Positions 19,713 to 28,154 of a stretch of DNA of 42,495 bases are shown piece by piece (position 1 is the stretch's first letter; each line of letters opens with the position of its first letter). Origin of the DNA: Sphingosinicella sp. YJ22. Its GTDB lineage: Bacteria; Pseudomonadota; Alphaproteobacteria; Sphingomonadales; Sphingomonadaceae. Position numbers and translations under genes: made by a program. A model generated the notes under the pieces. That model did not search any database and was not told where the DNA came from. It saw only the letters and a list, made by a program, of their open reading frames with translations. Location: assembly GCF_011320075.1 (NCBI RefSeq), contig NZ_JAANPA010000030.1:1-42495 (forward strand). Direction: 5' to 3'.

Positions 19713-19738
19713 AGAACCTTTCGACCTGCTGCATCGTT
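19713..19738 (+). promoter_or_regulatory. EcfG-like general stress promoter
   Basis: AGAAC (19713-19717), 17 bases, CGTT (19735-19738). The alphaproteobacterial general-stress sigma factor EcfG recognises GGAAC-N16/17-CGTT; this differs at one base. The transcript would start near 19745, 28 bases before the DUF1328 start. Confidence 0.6.
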
Positions 19739-19772
19739 CACAAAGCGAACCCTCACAACAGGAAGATTCTCG

Positions 19773-19946
19773 ATGCTCAAATGGGCCGCTGTTTTTGCTG
19801 TCGTCGCGCTGGTTCTCGGCATTCTCGGTTTCGGCGCCATTGCCGGGCTGGCGTGGGACCTGGCGAAGATCCTGTTCTGGATCGCGCTGATCATCGCAAT
19901 CGCGTTGTTCGTGCTCGGATACACCGTCTACCGAAAAGTCACCTGA
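19773..19946 (+). CDS. DUF1328 (YtjA-like) small membrane protein
   Basis: 57 aa, almost all membrane: MLKWAAVFAVVALVLGILGF, then GAIAGLAWDLAKILFWIALI and a terminal GYTVYRKVT. The MLKWA start and GFGAIAG...AKILF pattern identify DUF1328, two-helix inner-membrane proteins of unknown activity that are often induced by general stress. The EcfG-like promoter upstream agrees with that. ACAGGAAG lies before ATG 19773. Confidence 0.9.
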   Translation: MLKWAAVFAVVALVLGILGFGAIAGLAWDLAKILFWIALIIAIALFVLGYTVYRKVT

Positions 19947-19988
19947 GGCCCGGGGGTCTTCGCCAGCGCACCGGGGTGAAGCGGAGCC

Positions 19989-20720
19989 TCACGCCGCGGC
20001 GTGGAGGTAGGCCGGGTCGAAGCTGCTGATCGCCCGCAGCCGGCCGAAATCCTCGATGCACACGCCTCTCGCGACGACGGACAGCGCCCCGGCCTCGCGC
20101 AGCTGGCGAAGCATGCGGTTGACGTGAACCGCGGTGAGGCCGGTGGCGTCGGCAATCTGCTCCTGGGTCAGCGGCAGCAGCAGATGGTCCTCGCTGGCCG
20201 CTCCGGCCGCGAGGACTCGCGCGGCGAGCTCGCTCAGCATGTGCGCGATGCGGGTCCTGGCGTCGCGGCGGCCGACATTGAGCACCCATTCGCGGAACAC
20301 CGACGCGTCGATCAGCGCGTCGCGCCACAGCGCCTGGCCGATATTGGGCCGGTCGAGGGCCAGGGCGCGCAACCTGTCGGCCGGCACCCAGGCGATATCG
20401 GCGGCGGTGACCGTCTCGACATCGTGGTCGGCGCGCTCGAGCATCAGGTGCTGGACGTCGAGCAGGTCGCCGGCGACATGGAAGGAGACGATCTGGCGCT
20501 TGCCGTCCGCGCTCGTCTTGTGGCGGCAGGCATAGCCGTCCACCAGCAGGCAGCATTGGGCGACGATGCTGCCCTCGCTGACCAGAACCCGGCCGGCCGG
20601 CACCGCCTCCGGGCGATAGGGCAAGGCGGCCAGCAGCTGCCGGTCGTCGGGGTCCAGTGGAGCGAGGCGGCGCAGCTTCCTGATCAGCCCCGCCGCCGGC
20701 TCATTGTCATTCGCGGGCAT
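19989..20720 (-). CDS. Crp/Fnr family transcriptional regulator
   Basis: 243 aa from ATG 20720, preceded by GAGGAATCG. An N-terminal cyclic-nucleotide-binding-type beta-barrel (about residues 20-130; GRVLVSEGS, GKRQIVSFHVAGDLLD) is followed by the dimer helix and a winged helix-turn-helix (LTQEQIADATGLTAVHVNRM, about 190-210). The cAMP-contact pattern of Crp (GE-x7-RSA) is not seen, and no N-terminal Cys cluster for an iron-sulfur centre exists, so the signal is unknown. Sphingomonads have many such paralogues. It is divergent from the 20895 gene. Confidence 0.92.
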   Translation of the reverse strand: MPANDNEPAAGLIRKLRRLAPLDPDDRQLLAALPYRPEAVPAGRVLVSEGSIVAQCCLLVDGYACRHKTSADGKRQIVSFHVAGDLLDVQHLMLERADHDVETVTAADIAWVPADRLRALALDRPNIGQALWRDALIDASVFREWVLNVGRRDARTRIAHMLSELAARVLAAGAASEDHLLLPLTQEQIADATGLTAVHVNRMLRQLREAGALSVVARGVCIEDFGRLRAISSFDPAYLHAAA

Positions 20721-20894
20721 CGATTCCTCGATGGATTTCGGTTTTACCCCGTAACGATCAACTTCGGGACGGGTTTCCAACATCATCGCGGCAGCTCGTT
20801 CCGGCCCCGATCCAAGCCCTTTTTCCGGCGGCGGTCGGGCAATGCGCTGACGAAGATGCGTTGCGCGACGCGGATCAGCCCCTAGGTAGGGACG

Positions 20895-21254
20895 ATGCCG
20901 AACGGCGTTTCCTCTGCAGCGCGCGCCCCCGGGAAAGCGCCGCCGGCCGGCATGCTTGCCGCCTGGCTGCTGCTGCTGACCGTCCTCACCCATGCCCTGC
21001 TGCCATTGGGCGCGCCATGGACTCGGACGAGCGGTTCCGCGTTCAGCGCGAGCACCGTCGAGGTGAGCACCGCCCCCGCCCGCGCCCGCCAGCAGGCCAA
21101 GGCCGGGCTCACCCGACGCGCCGATCCGCCGCGCGCCGCGCTCATGCCGGTCCTTGCACCCGCGGCAGCGCCGGCCGTCGTCGACCGCGGCCACAACCTA
21201 GGCGGCGGCCCTCGGCGCACGGCGGCCCAGCCCCGGGCGCCCCCGATTTCCTGA
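20895..21254 (+). CDS. Hypothetical protein with one membrane segment
   Basis: 119 aa from ATG 20895. One hydrophobic helix (GMLAAWLLLLTVLTHALLPL, about 19-38) precedes a low-complexity Ala/Pro/Arg-rich tail with an SGSAFSASTVEVS stretch. It might be a small membrane-anchored or secreted protein similar to others next to regulators in sphingomonads; no family assigned. The strong ribosome-binding site expected is not seen. Codon bias at the tail is poor, so the 3' half could be less constrained. Confidence 0.5.
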   Translation: MPNGVSSAARAPGKAPPAGMLAAWLLLLTVLTHALLPLGAPWTRTSGSAFSASTVEVSTAPARARQQAKAGLTRRADPPRAALMPVLAPAAAPAVVDRGHNLGGGPRRTAAQPRAPPIS

Positions 21255-21333
21255 TCCCCGTCATCCGGCGGAGCGCCGATGCTCCGTCGTCCGGGCGCAA
21301 CGCGATTGCGCCGCCGAGGTGAAGGACTTCGAC

Positions 21334-21396
21334 ATGACCATAAGACCCGAAGCGCGTGCACTGCCGGTGCATGCGCCGCTTGACCGCACCAACTGA
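21334..21396 (+). CDS. Possible short upstream peptide before the antiporter gene
   Basis: 20 aa (MTIRPEARALPVHAPLDRTN), with GAGGTGAAGG 9 bases before its ATG and a stop 12 bases before the antiporter's ATG. It contains a hairpin (21352-21376). It could be a leader peptide; evidence is only the ribosome-binding site and position. Confidence 0.3.
   Translation: MTIRPEARALPVHAPLDRTN
21352..21376 (+). promoter_or_regulatory. Hairpin in the antiporter leader
   Basis: GCGCGTGCAC and GTGCATGCGC pair over 10 bases (one G-U) around the loop TGCCG, about 33 bases before the antiporter start. Confidence 0.4.
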
Positions 21397-21408
21397 GGAG
21401 GGGGAGCG

Positions 21409-23064
21409 ATGCCTCATCACACGCCGCTGATCGGCACCATCGTCGCCGCCCTCGTCGCCGCCTTCCTGATGGGCGCGATCGCCCAGCGCCTCAAAGTGTC
21501 GCCGATCGCGGGCTACCTGCTCGCCGGAGTCATCGTCGGCCCGTTCACGCCGGGCGTGGTCGCCGACGTCGGCCTCGCCCAGGAGCTCGCCGAGATCGGC
21601 GTGATCCTGCTCATGTTCGGAGTTGGTCTCCATTTCTCGCTGCGCGACCTGCTGTCGGTGCGGCGGATCGCGGTTCCGGGCGCGGTCGCCCAGATCGCCG
21701 TCGCCACCCTGATGGGCATGGCGCTGGCCTGGGCGCTCGGCTGGGGGCTGCTCGCCGGCTTCGTGTTCGGCCTCGCTCTGTCGGTGGCGAGCACGGTGGT
21801 GCTGCTGCGTGCGCTGGAGAGCCGCAACCTCGTCCAGACCGAGCGCGGCCGGATCGCGGTCGGCTGGCTGATCGTCGAGGACCTCGCCATGGTGCTGGCG
21901 CTGGTCGTCCTGCCCGGCATCGCCGCGGCGATGAACCAGCCCGAGGGCGGCGGCAGCGCGATCGCCGCCTCGCTGCTCGGCACCGTGCTCAAGGTCACCG
22001 GCTTCGTCGCACTGATGCTGATCGTCGGGCGCCGCCTCATTCCGGCCGCGCTCCACTGGGTCGTCCATACCGGCTCGCGCGAGCTGTTCCGCCTCGCCGT
22101 GCTTGCGATCGCGCTCGGAGTCGCGTTCGGCGCGGCCTTCGTGTTCAGCGTGTCGTTCGCATTGGGCGCCTTCTTCGCCGGAATGATCCTGGGCGAGACC
22201 CAGCTCAGCCGCCGCGCCACCGAGGAGACTCTGCCGCTTCGCGACGCCTTCGCGGTGCTGTTCTTCGTGTCGGTCGGAATGCTGTTCGACCCGGCCGTGA
22301 TCGTCGAGCAGCCGCTGCCGCTTCTCGCCACGGTCGCCATCATCGTGGTCGGCAAGTCGCTCGCCGCCTACGCGCTGGTGCGGCTGTTCGGGCACGACAA
22401 CCAGACTGCGTTGACCGTCTCAGCCAGCCTCGCGCAGATCGGCGAATTCTCGTTCATCCTTGCGGGGCTGGGGACCGGCCTCGGAATCCTGCCCGACGAG
22501 GGCCGCGACCTGATCCTGGCCGGCGCGATCCTGTCGATCCTGTTGAACCCGTTCATCTTCACCGCGGTCGCGTCGCGCGGGCAGCGCGGCGTCCGCGCCG
22601 GCGGGACCGCCGCCGAGTTCGCCGCGGCGGTCGAGGAGCAGAAGGAAGAACGGCGCGAGGATCACCTGATCCTGATCGGCTACGGCCGCGTCGGCAGCCT
22701 CATCGCCGCCGGCCTGCGCGAGGCGTCGCGCGGGTTCGTCATCGTTGAGGATCAGTCCGACATGGCGGCACGGGCGGCCGCGGACGGCATGAGCGCGGTG
22801 CACGGCAACGCGGCCCGCGAGGACGTGCTGCGCGAGGCCGGCATCGAGCGCGCCACCGGCCTGCTGATTGCCATCCCGGAAGGGTTCGAGGCGGGCGCGA
22901 TCGCCGAGCGGGCGCGGCGCATCAATCCCGGCATCGAGGTCATCGCCCGCGCCCATAGCGACGAGGAGGTCGAGCATCTCCGCCGCCTCGGCGCGGCCCA
23001 TGTGGTGATGGGCGAGCGCGAGATCGCCCGCCACATGCTGGCGCTCGCCAAGACCGGAGACTGA
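21409..23064 (+). CDS. KefB/YbaL-type cation:proton antiporter
   Basis: 551 aa. Residues about 5-390 hold the CPA2 antiporter core with about 12-13 membrane segments, including GYLLAGVIVGPFTPG and SVASTVVLLRALE. Residues about 415-545 form a cytosolic TrkA-N/RCK nucleotide-binding domain (LILIGYGRVGSLIAAGLRE with the GxGxxG motif). This is the domain order of YbaL and KefB, which exchange K+ or Na+ for protons and are gated by nucleotides or thiol conjugates. No KefF/KefG-like partner is adjacent, favouring the YbaL type. GAGGAGGGGGAG precedes ATG 21409. Confidence 0.92.
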   Translation: MPHHTPLIGTIVAALVAAFLMGAIAQRLKVSPIAGYLLAGVIVGPFTPGVVADVGLAQELAEIGVILLMFGVGLHFSLRDLLSVRRIAVPGAVAQIAVATLMGMALAWALGWGLLAGFVFGLALSVASTVVLLRALESRNLVQTERGRIAVGWLIVEDLAMVLALVVLPGIAAAMNQPEGGGSAIAASLLGTVLKVTGFVALMLIVGRRLIPAALHWVVHTGSRELFRLAVLAIALGVAFGAAFVFSVSFALGAFFAGMILGETQLSRRATEETLPLRDAFAVLFFVSVGMLFDPAVIVEQPLPLLATVAIIVVGKSLAAYALVRLFGHDNQTALTVSASLAQIGEFSFILAGLGTGLGILPDEGRDLILAGAILSILLNPFIFTAVASRGQRGVRAGGTAAEFAAAVEEQKEERREDHLILIGYGRVGSLIAAGLREASRGFVIVEDQSDMAARAAADGMSAVHGNAAREDVLREAGIERATGLLIAIPEGFEAGAIAERARRINPGIEVIARAHSDEEVEHLRRLGAAHVVMGEREIARHMLALAKTGD

Positions 23065-23070
23065 GCCGGC

Positions 23071-25044
23071 CTACTCCTCCCGGCGCTGCGACACCGCGAC
23101 GCGCGGGGCGAAGTTGGTTCGGGCCGTCTCGCGGATTCGGCCGCCCGTCATCTGCCCTTCGACCAGCTCGTAGCCGAGCAGGGCGAAGATGCGGCCGCGC
23201 CAGAAGATCGGCCGGGCGTTGCCGTACCAGTCGACGCAGGACGCCCGGCAGCCGTCGTCGGCGATGTGGGCGAGCTGGGCGTCGAGCTCGCCGGCCGGGC
23301 TGAAGCGGTGCGAGTCGCGGCGCAGGAACAGCATCGTCGCGGCGCTTCCGAAGAAGCGGCGGTAGCGCTCCTCCACCGCCTTGGCGATCGGCAGGCCGAG
23401 GGTTCCCGAGGCGCCGTCGCGGCTGCCCGGATCGGGGCTGTAGAAGAAGGCGTGGCTGCGCGATTCGCCCTGGCCGGCGGATTGGTGGACGTAGCGGCTG
23501 CCGACGCCCGGATCGCGGCCGGACAGGTCGATCTCGGTGAAGCCGAGATCCCGGCCTCCGCCCCCGACCACGAGGGCGTCGCGGCCGAGCACCTCGATCC
23601 GCTCGACGTCATGGGCCAGGGCAAGCTCGTGCGCCGGCCCGCCGCTTACCGACGCGGCGGTGACCCAGCCGGCGCCGTCGCGCGGCCGTCCGTAGGAGCC
23701 GCCGGTGCCGTAGAGGACATAGTCGCCGACGAACCGGTTGTGGAATTCGTAGCCGGCTCCGCGCGGCGGCGGCAGATCGCGGTAGAAGCGCGCCGGCGCT
23801 TCGTCGGAGCCGTCGCCGAACGCGCCGAACGGCACCTGCAGCAAGGCGACTCGGCCGGCGCTGAACTCGGGCCGCCACATCGCGTCGCCGCCGCCTTCGG
23901 AGCGGACCAGAACGTCGACGCGGCCTTCGCGCGCGTCCTCGCGGAAGGAGAATTGATCGGTCGGTGCGCCGCGCGCGGCGATCGCCGCCGGCCGCGCCTC
24001 CTCGTCGAACGGCAGGCGGTAGAGATAGGAGCCGGGTCGGCGCTGCTTCGGGTCTTGGCGCCAGTCGGCGATCCACAGATAGACCGCGTTGCCGGACACG
24101 TAGAAGGTGCGCGACGACGGACCCAGCACCGCGGTGGCGTCGCAATCGAGCTCCGGCGCGGTGAGATCGCAGCTGATCACGCTGTGCAACGCGTCGAGAT
24201 TCGCGTCGCGGTCGTCGCGCAGGCGGGGCGCGATATAGACGCGGCGGGAATCGGCGATCCGGCGGAAGGCGGCGCGGTCGTTGTCGCCGCGCCAGCGGCG
24301 CACCGCCGGCAGGGCGTCGAGCGGATCGCCGCTGCCGTAACCGAGGTAGAGCGGCGTATAATAGACGAGCCGGTTGCCGATCAGCCGCGAGGCGTAGTTG
24401 CGCGACGAATAATAATCGTTGGAGCGCAGGTGATAGGCGTCCTCGAAGCGCAGCCGCCCGTCGGGCGAGATCCGGAAGCGGTTCACCTCGGTGCCGCCGC
24501 GGCCGTAGCTGTAGCCGATGACGATGACCCGGTCGCCGGCGACCAGCATCTCGTCATACCAGTCGCTGCCCGCATTCACGCCGGGCGGGAAGGCGTCGAT
24601 CGAGTCGATCGGACGCATCGATCCGTCGGCCAGCGAGACGGTGAAGATGCGGCCGCGGCGAAGGATGACGAGCATGTCGCGGTACGTCTTGACGATGCCG
24701 CCTTCGTCGACGCCGGCTTCCTGGGTGTTGGTGATGCCCGGCTCGGCGGCGACGAGGCCCGCCGATTCTTGCGCCGTCGCGGCGGGCGCGGCCGGCGCGG
24801 GAACCGCCATATCGTAAGCGACGCTTGCCCCGCGCCGGCGCTGTTGCTGCCGCTGGCGAAGGAAGCTGCGAAGCTCGTCGTCGGAACGGAAGGCGACGAG
24901 GCCGCCGCTCTGGCCCTGCTGAAGGTTCGCATTGGCCGGGCCGGGCAGCGGCCCGAGCGCGGCGAGGCCGGCGACGGCGACGGCGGCGAGGCTGGCGGTG
25001 ACGATGAGATTGCGGCGTGCCGCGATGCGTCCGAGCTTGCGCAT
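23071..25044 (-). CDS. Secreted beta-propeller domain protein
   Basis: 657 aa from ATG 25044, behind GGAGGAGG. An N-terminal membrane or signal segment (LIVTASLAAVAVAGLAALGP) leads to a Gln/Arg-rich linker and then the Beta_propel (PF09826) signature: ITNTQEAGVDEGGIVKTYRD with MLVILRRGRIFTVS. The family is exported and secreted, with predicted beta-propeller blades; function is unknown. Cysteines occur in pairs (SCDLTAPELDC, GCRASC), suiting an oxidising compartment. The stop lies 6 bases from that of the convergent antiporter. A perfect palindrome just upstream suggests regulated expression. Confidence 0.85.
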   Translation of the reverse strand: MRKLGRIAARRNLIVTASLAAVAVAGLAALGPLPGPANANLQQGQSGGLVAFRSDDELRSFLRQRQQQRRRGASVAYDMAVPAPAAPAATAQESAGLVAAEPGITNTQEAGVDEGGIVKTYRDMLVILRRGRIFTVSLADGSMRPIDSIDAFPPGVNAGSDWYDEMLVAGDRVIVIGYSYGRGGTEVNRFRISPDGRLRFEDAYHLRSNDYYSSRNYASRLIGNRLVYYTPLYLGYGSGDPLDALPAVRRWRGDNDRAAFRRIADSRRVYIAPRLRDDRDANLDALHSVISCDLTAPELDCDATAVLGPSSRTFYVSGNAVYLWIADWRQDPKQRRPGSYLYRLPFDEEARPAAIAARGAPTDQFSFREDAREGRVDVLVRSEGGGDAMWRPEFSAGRVALLQVPFGAFGDGSDEAPARFYRDLPPPRGAGYEFHNRFVGDYVLYGTGGSYGRPRDGAGWVTAASVSGGPAHELALAHDVERIEVLGRDALVVGGGGRDLGFTEIDLSGRDPGVGSRYVHQSAGQGESRSHAFFYSPDPGSRDGASGTLGLPIAKAVEERYRRFFGSAATMLFLRRDSHRFSPAGELDAQLAHIADDGCRASCVDWYGNARPIFWRGRIFALLGYELVEGQMTGGRIRETARTNFAPRVAVSQRREE

Positions 25045-25076
25045 AGGTCCTCCTCCTGAACCATCGCCCCGGGACA

Positions 25077-25097
25077 GCATGTTATGTCATAACATGC
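25077..25097. promoter_or_regulatory. Perfect palindrome upstream of the beta-propeller gene
   Basis: GCATGTTATG-T-CATAACATGC: 10-bp arms around one base, 33 bases upstream of the start codon at 25044. Its symmetry and position fit an operator for a dimeric repressor (MarR- or GntR-like sites look similar); no such regulator gene is adjacent. Confidence 0.6.
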
Positions 25098-25137
25098 CCG
25101 CAAGCAAGAGACGGCCCGCCGCCGCGTCTCGCCCGAG

Positions 25138-25857
25138 TCAGGAGGAAGCCAGAGCGGAGCTTAACCAGTCCGGAATGATCGCGCCGCCCAAGTCATCGAC
25201 GCGGCGATGATCGACGGCGAGGGCGAGATCGGGATAGTGGATCCGGGTGCGCGGGCCGGGCTCGGCGGCGGGCACGACGACGAGGCGGCGGTTGACCTTC
25301 TGCCGCCAGTTCATCCGCGCGGTATTCTCCTGGCCGACATAGCAGCCCTTGTCGAAGGCGACTCCGTTGAGCTCGGCGGCGTTGCATTCGAGCCAGAGCG
25401 TCTTGTCCTGGCCTAGTTCTGCGGCGCCTTCGGTGACTCCGAGGCGAAGGCGGTGCTCGCGCCAGCCAGTGGCAGGATCCGTGGCGGACGCAAGCCAGCG
25501 GCGGCCGAGCGCCGGAAGGCGGGGGTCGGGACTGCCCTGGTCGCCGCCGGGCGCCCAGTGAACCGCGAGTGCCGGCTCAAGCTCGATCGCGATCGGGCGG
25601 CGCAGGCGATAGAGCTTGAGGCGCTTAGCCAGGGCCTCGGCCTGGTCCGCCTCGCAGTCGACCAGCACGTCGTCGCCGTCCGCCCACAGGATGAAGTCGA
25701 ACAGCGCCTTCCCCTGTGCGCTGAGAAGCCCCGCCCAGAGTGGCTTGTCGGGCGCGAGCAGGGTCACGTCGTTGGTGACGAGCCCCTGGAGGAAACCGCG
25801 CACGTCCTCCCCGGAGAGGCGGACGAGGGCTCGGTCGGTAAGCGTGGTGGTGGGCAT
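25138..25857 (-). CDS. ygfZ: YgfZ/GcvT-like folate-binding protein (iron-sulfur cluster maintenance)
   Basis: 239 aa. The diagnostic K-G-C-Y-x-G-Q-E motif is present ([15 protein letters not shown]). N-terminal [20 protein letters not shown] and [15 protein letters not shown] also fit the CAF17/YgfZ family, which binds tetrahydrofolate and helps assembly or repair of [4Fe-4S] enzymes. Aconitase, QueG and FdxA elsewhere in the window are possible clients, but no operon links them. The start is ATG 25857; the frame continues left through repeat DNA and should not be used. A weak ribosome-binding site precedes it. Confidence 0.9.
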   Translation of the reverse strand: MPTTTLTDRALVRLSGEDVRGFLQGLVTNDVTLLAPDKPLWAGLLSAQGKALFDFILWADGDDVLVDCEADQAEALAKRLKLYRLRRPIAIELEPALAVHWAPGGDQGSPDPRLPALGRRWLASATDPATGWREHRLRLGVTEGAAELGQDKTLWLECNAAELNGVAFDKGCYVGQENTARMNWRQKVNRRLVVVPAAEPGPRTRIHYPDLALAVDHRRVDDLGGAIIPDWLSSALASS

Positions 25858-25879
25858 GGTGGGGAGATGCGCCTTCTCA

Positions 25880-25913
25880 CCCCTCCCTTTCAAGGGAGGG
25901 GTCGGGGGTGGGT
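25880..25913 (+). repeat. CCCCTCCCTT/AAGGGAGGGG repeat, copy 1
   Basis: Perfect 10-bp arms CCCCTCCCTT and AAGGGAGGGG around TC, followed by a G-rich tail (TCGGGGGTGGGT). An inverted copy lies at 25988-26021. Confidence 0.9.
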
Positions 25914-25987
25914 AGCGGTGAGGAGGCTCGATGCCTCCGAAGCGCTGCAATTCACCGTGATCGAGTCTATTGGCGCGCAGACGCGCG

Positions 25988-26021
25988 CACCCACCCCAAC
26001 CCCTCCCTTGAAAGGGAGGGG
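25988..26021 (-). repeat. CCCCTCCCTT/AAGGGAGGGG repeat, copy 2 (inverted)
   Basis: Mirror of copy 1: a C-rich tail (CACCCACCCCAA) and then the same 20-bp palindrome around GA. The two face each other across about 75 bases between divergent genes ygfZ and pyrC, like a REP pair. Confidence 0.9.
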
Positions 26022-26043
26022 CGAAGAAGGGCACAGCGCCTGC

Positions 26044-27081
26044 ATGACCGACAGCATCACCATCCGCCGCCCCGACGACTGGCATGTCCACCTTCGCGAC
26101 GGGGCGATGCTGAAGGCGGTCGCGGGCCATACCGCGCGGCAGTTCGCCCGGGCGATCGTGATGCCCAACCTGGCGCCGCCGGTGACCACCGTGGCCGCGG
26201 CCGAGGCGTATCGCGGGCGAATTCTCGCTGCGCTTCCGGAAGTGGCGGACTTCACGCCGCTGATGACCTGCTATCTGACCGACGACGCCGATGCCGACGA
26301 GATCGCGCGCGGCCATAGCGCCGGCGTGTTCACCGCGTGCAAGCTCTATCCGGCCAACGCCACCACCAACAGCGCCCATGGCGTCACCGACATCGCCAAC
26401 ATCTATCCGGTGCTGGAGAGGATGCAGGCGATCGGGATGCCTCTGCTCGTCCATGGCGAGGTGACCGATCCCGACGTGGACGTGTTCGACCGCGAGGCGG
26501 TGTTCATCGAGCGGGTGCTGTCGCGGGTGGTGCGCGACCTGCCCGAGCTCAAGATCGTGTTCGAGCATATCACCACTGCGGAAGGCGTCGATTTCGTCAT
26601 GGCGGCGGGGCCGAACATCGCCGCAACGGTGACTCCCCAGCATCTCATCATCAACCGCAACGCGATCTTCGCCGGCGGGCTGAGGCCGCACGCCTACTGC
26701 CTGCCGGTCGCGAAGCGGGAGAAGCATCGGCTCGCGGTGCGCAGGGCGGCGACGTCGGGCTCGCCCAAACTCTTCCTCGGCACCGATAGCGCGCCGCACG
26801 CGCTGGAGGCCAAGGAGAGCGGCTGCGGCTGCGCCGGAATCTTCAACGCGCCCTATGCGCTCGAAAGCTACGCCACCGTGTTCGAGGAGGAAGGCGCGCT
26901 CGACAAGCTCGAGGCGTTCGCGTCGGAGAATGGCCCGCTATTCTACGGCCTGCCGCTCAACCAGGCGCGGGTGACGCTGGTGCGCGAGGAGCAGGCGGTG
27001 CCGGACAGCCTGCCGGCGGCGGGGACGAGCGTCGTCCCCTTCCACGCCGGCGAGACGCTGCGCTGGCGGTTCGCCGGATGA
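26044..27081 (+). CDS. pyrC: Dihydroorotase (type II)
   Basis: 345 aa, matching the E. coli-type PyrC length. It closes carbamoyl-aspartate to dihydroorotate in pyrimidine synthesis. Metal-binding DWHVHLRDG (His14, His16), the [13 protein letters not shown] segment containing the carboxylated Lys (ACKLYP), His in [14 protein letters not shown] and the C-terminal [14 protein letters not shown] are all present. I chose ATG 26044 because family proteins begin close to this point; the upstream frame is repeat DNA. The ribosome-binding site is weak (GGGCACAGCGCC), and the inverted repeat pair lies immediately upstream, which might affect expression. Confidence 0.96.
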   Translation: MTDSITIRRPDDWHVHLRDGAMLKAVAGHTARQFARAIVMPNLAPPVTTVAAAEAYRGRILAALPEVADFTPLMTCYLTDDADADEIARGHSAGVFTACKLYPANATTNSAHGVTDIANIYPVLERMQAIGMPLLVHGEVTDPDVDVFDREAVFIERVLSRVVRDLPELKIVFEHITTAEGVDFVMAAGPNIAATVTPQHLIINRNAIFAGGLRPHAYCLPVAKREKHRLAVRRAATSGSPKLFLGTDSAPHALEAKESGCGCAGIFNAPYALESYATVFEEEGALDKLEAFASENGPLFYGLPLNQARVTLVREEQAVPDSLPAAGTSVVPFHAGETLRWRFAG

Positions 27082-27111
27082 CGCGCCCCGGCCGGAGCCG
27101 GGGCTAGTCGG

Positions 27112-27873
27112 TCAGAAGGGCAGCCAGCGGTTGCGCTCGGAAAAGCGCATATAGCCGACATTGACGCCCAGCCGGGCGCCGACTCCGAGGCGGATCGGGA
27201 TCAGCACGACGTCGCCGCGGCGCAGATAGTTGGCGCTGAACCCGCCGACGAAATAGGCGCGGCCCTCGCCGCCCGGATAGCGGCGGAACAGCTGCTGGCC
27301 GTCATAGAGGTTGTAGACCAGGATGAAGACCTTGCTGGCGTCGGCGCCGGCATCGAGACCGACCGACGGGCCGGTCCAGTAGACGACCCGGTCGCCCTCG
27401 ATCTGGTGGCGCATCACGCCCGAGCCCCAGCGCGCTCCGACGATGAAGGCGCCGCTGGCCTCCTGGCCGGAAATATAGGCGATCGGCTCGCCCTGATCGC
27501 GAAGGATGTCCTCGAGGATCCCGGCGAGACCCTCGGCGCCGCGGCCGAACAGGCCCTCGGCGGCCTGGAAGATATCGTCGCGCGGGACCGTCTGGCCGGG
27601 CGCGGCCGTGGTGGTCTGGACGGGCGGCGTCGCGGGCGCGGTCTCGACCGGCGTCGAGTCGGCGGCCGCAGCCTCGTCCTCGGCGGTGCCGAGCGGGGTC
27701 CACTCGTCGCCCGCCGGCGGCGTCTCGGCCGGCTGCTGCGCGTACGGATCCTCGGCCGGTTGCTGCCAGCCGGCGCCGGTGTCCGGATCGACATTCTGGA
27801 CCTGCGCCGACAGGGTGCCGGGCAGTGAGACGAAAGCCGCCAACGCGGCCAGATGTACGAACGCCCTCTTCAT
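27112..27873 (-). CDS. EipA-like (DUF1134) periplasmic envelope protein
   Basis: 253 aa. A signal peptide (MKRAFVHLAALAAFVSLPGT, cleavage near LSAQ) is followed by a long Pro/Ala/Glu/Thr-rich linker (about residues 25-95) and a C-terminal domain of about 150 residues with GEPIAYISGQEASGAFIVGA and VVLIPIRLGVGARLGVNVGY. This last part identifies DUF1134, whose Brucella member EipA is a periplasmic protein needed for envelope integrity. A small beta-barrel is known for that family. The acidic, proline-rich linker is longer than in EipA as I recall it. It is convergent with pyrC. Confidence 0.85.
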   Translation of the reverse strand: MKRAFVHLAALAAFVSLPGTLSAQVQNVDPDTGAGWQQPAEDPYAQQPAETPPAGDEWTPLGTAEDEAAAADSTPVETAPATPPVQTTTAAPGQTVPRDDIFQAAEGLFGRGAEGLAGILEDILRDQGEPIAYISGQEASGAFIVGARWGSGVMRHQIEGDRVVYWTGPSVGLDAGADASKVFILVYNLYDGQQLFRRYPGGEGRAYFVGGFSANYLRRGDVVLIPIRLGVGARLGVNVGYMRFSERNRWLPF

Positions 27874-27998
27874 GGCGAAAACCCCCGCAGGTTACGCATT
27901 ACACGCCTGCTAAGACCATGATCATGCCTGGGCTTTCGCGTCCATGAATGGGCGGCGAGGCGAGTCGGAATTGCGCCGGACCGAAGCCGATTGCCCAG

Positions 27999-28027
27999 TT
28001 GAAGAGGCAGGAATGCCTCACTATAGG
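27999..28027 (+). promoter_or_regulatory. Promoter of tRNA-Ser
   Basis: TTGAAG, 17-base spacer, TATAGG (28022-28027), ending 19 bases before the tRNA. Confidence 0.6.
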
Positions 28028-28046
28028 CATCGCTCCGGCCGTTCGC

Positions 28047-28139
28047 GGAGACGTGGGTGAGTGGCTGAAACCAGCGGTTTGCTAAACCGCCGTAGGGGGA
28101 TTACTCCTACCGAGGGTTCGAATCCCTCCGTCTCCGCCA
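28047..28139 (+). tRNA. tRNA-Ser(GCT)
   Basis: Acceptor GGAGACG pairs with CGTCTCC; the discriminator G and an encoded CCA (28137-28139) follow. The anticodon stem-loop GCGGT-TTGCTAA-ACCGC shows anticodon GCT at 28081-28083, reading AGC/AGT. A long variable arm (GTAGGGGGATTACTCCTAC) and GGTTCGAATC in the T-arm fit the serine class. No integrase or attachment-site duplication is seen at its 3' end. Confidence 0.97.
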
Positions 28140-28154
28140 ATCGCCGCGCCGGGA

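Noticed and set aside
28047-28139. tRNA-Ser as an integration site for the 17.3-kb recombinase
   Set aside because: No repeated tRNA 3' end is seen near the recombinase, and about 10 kb of ordinary genes lie between.
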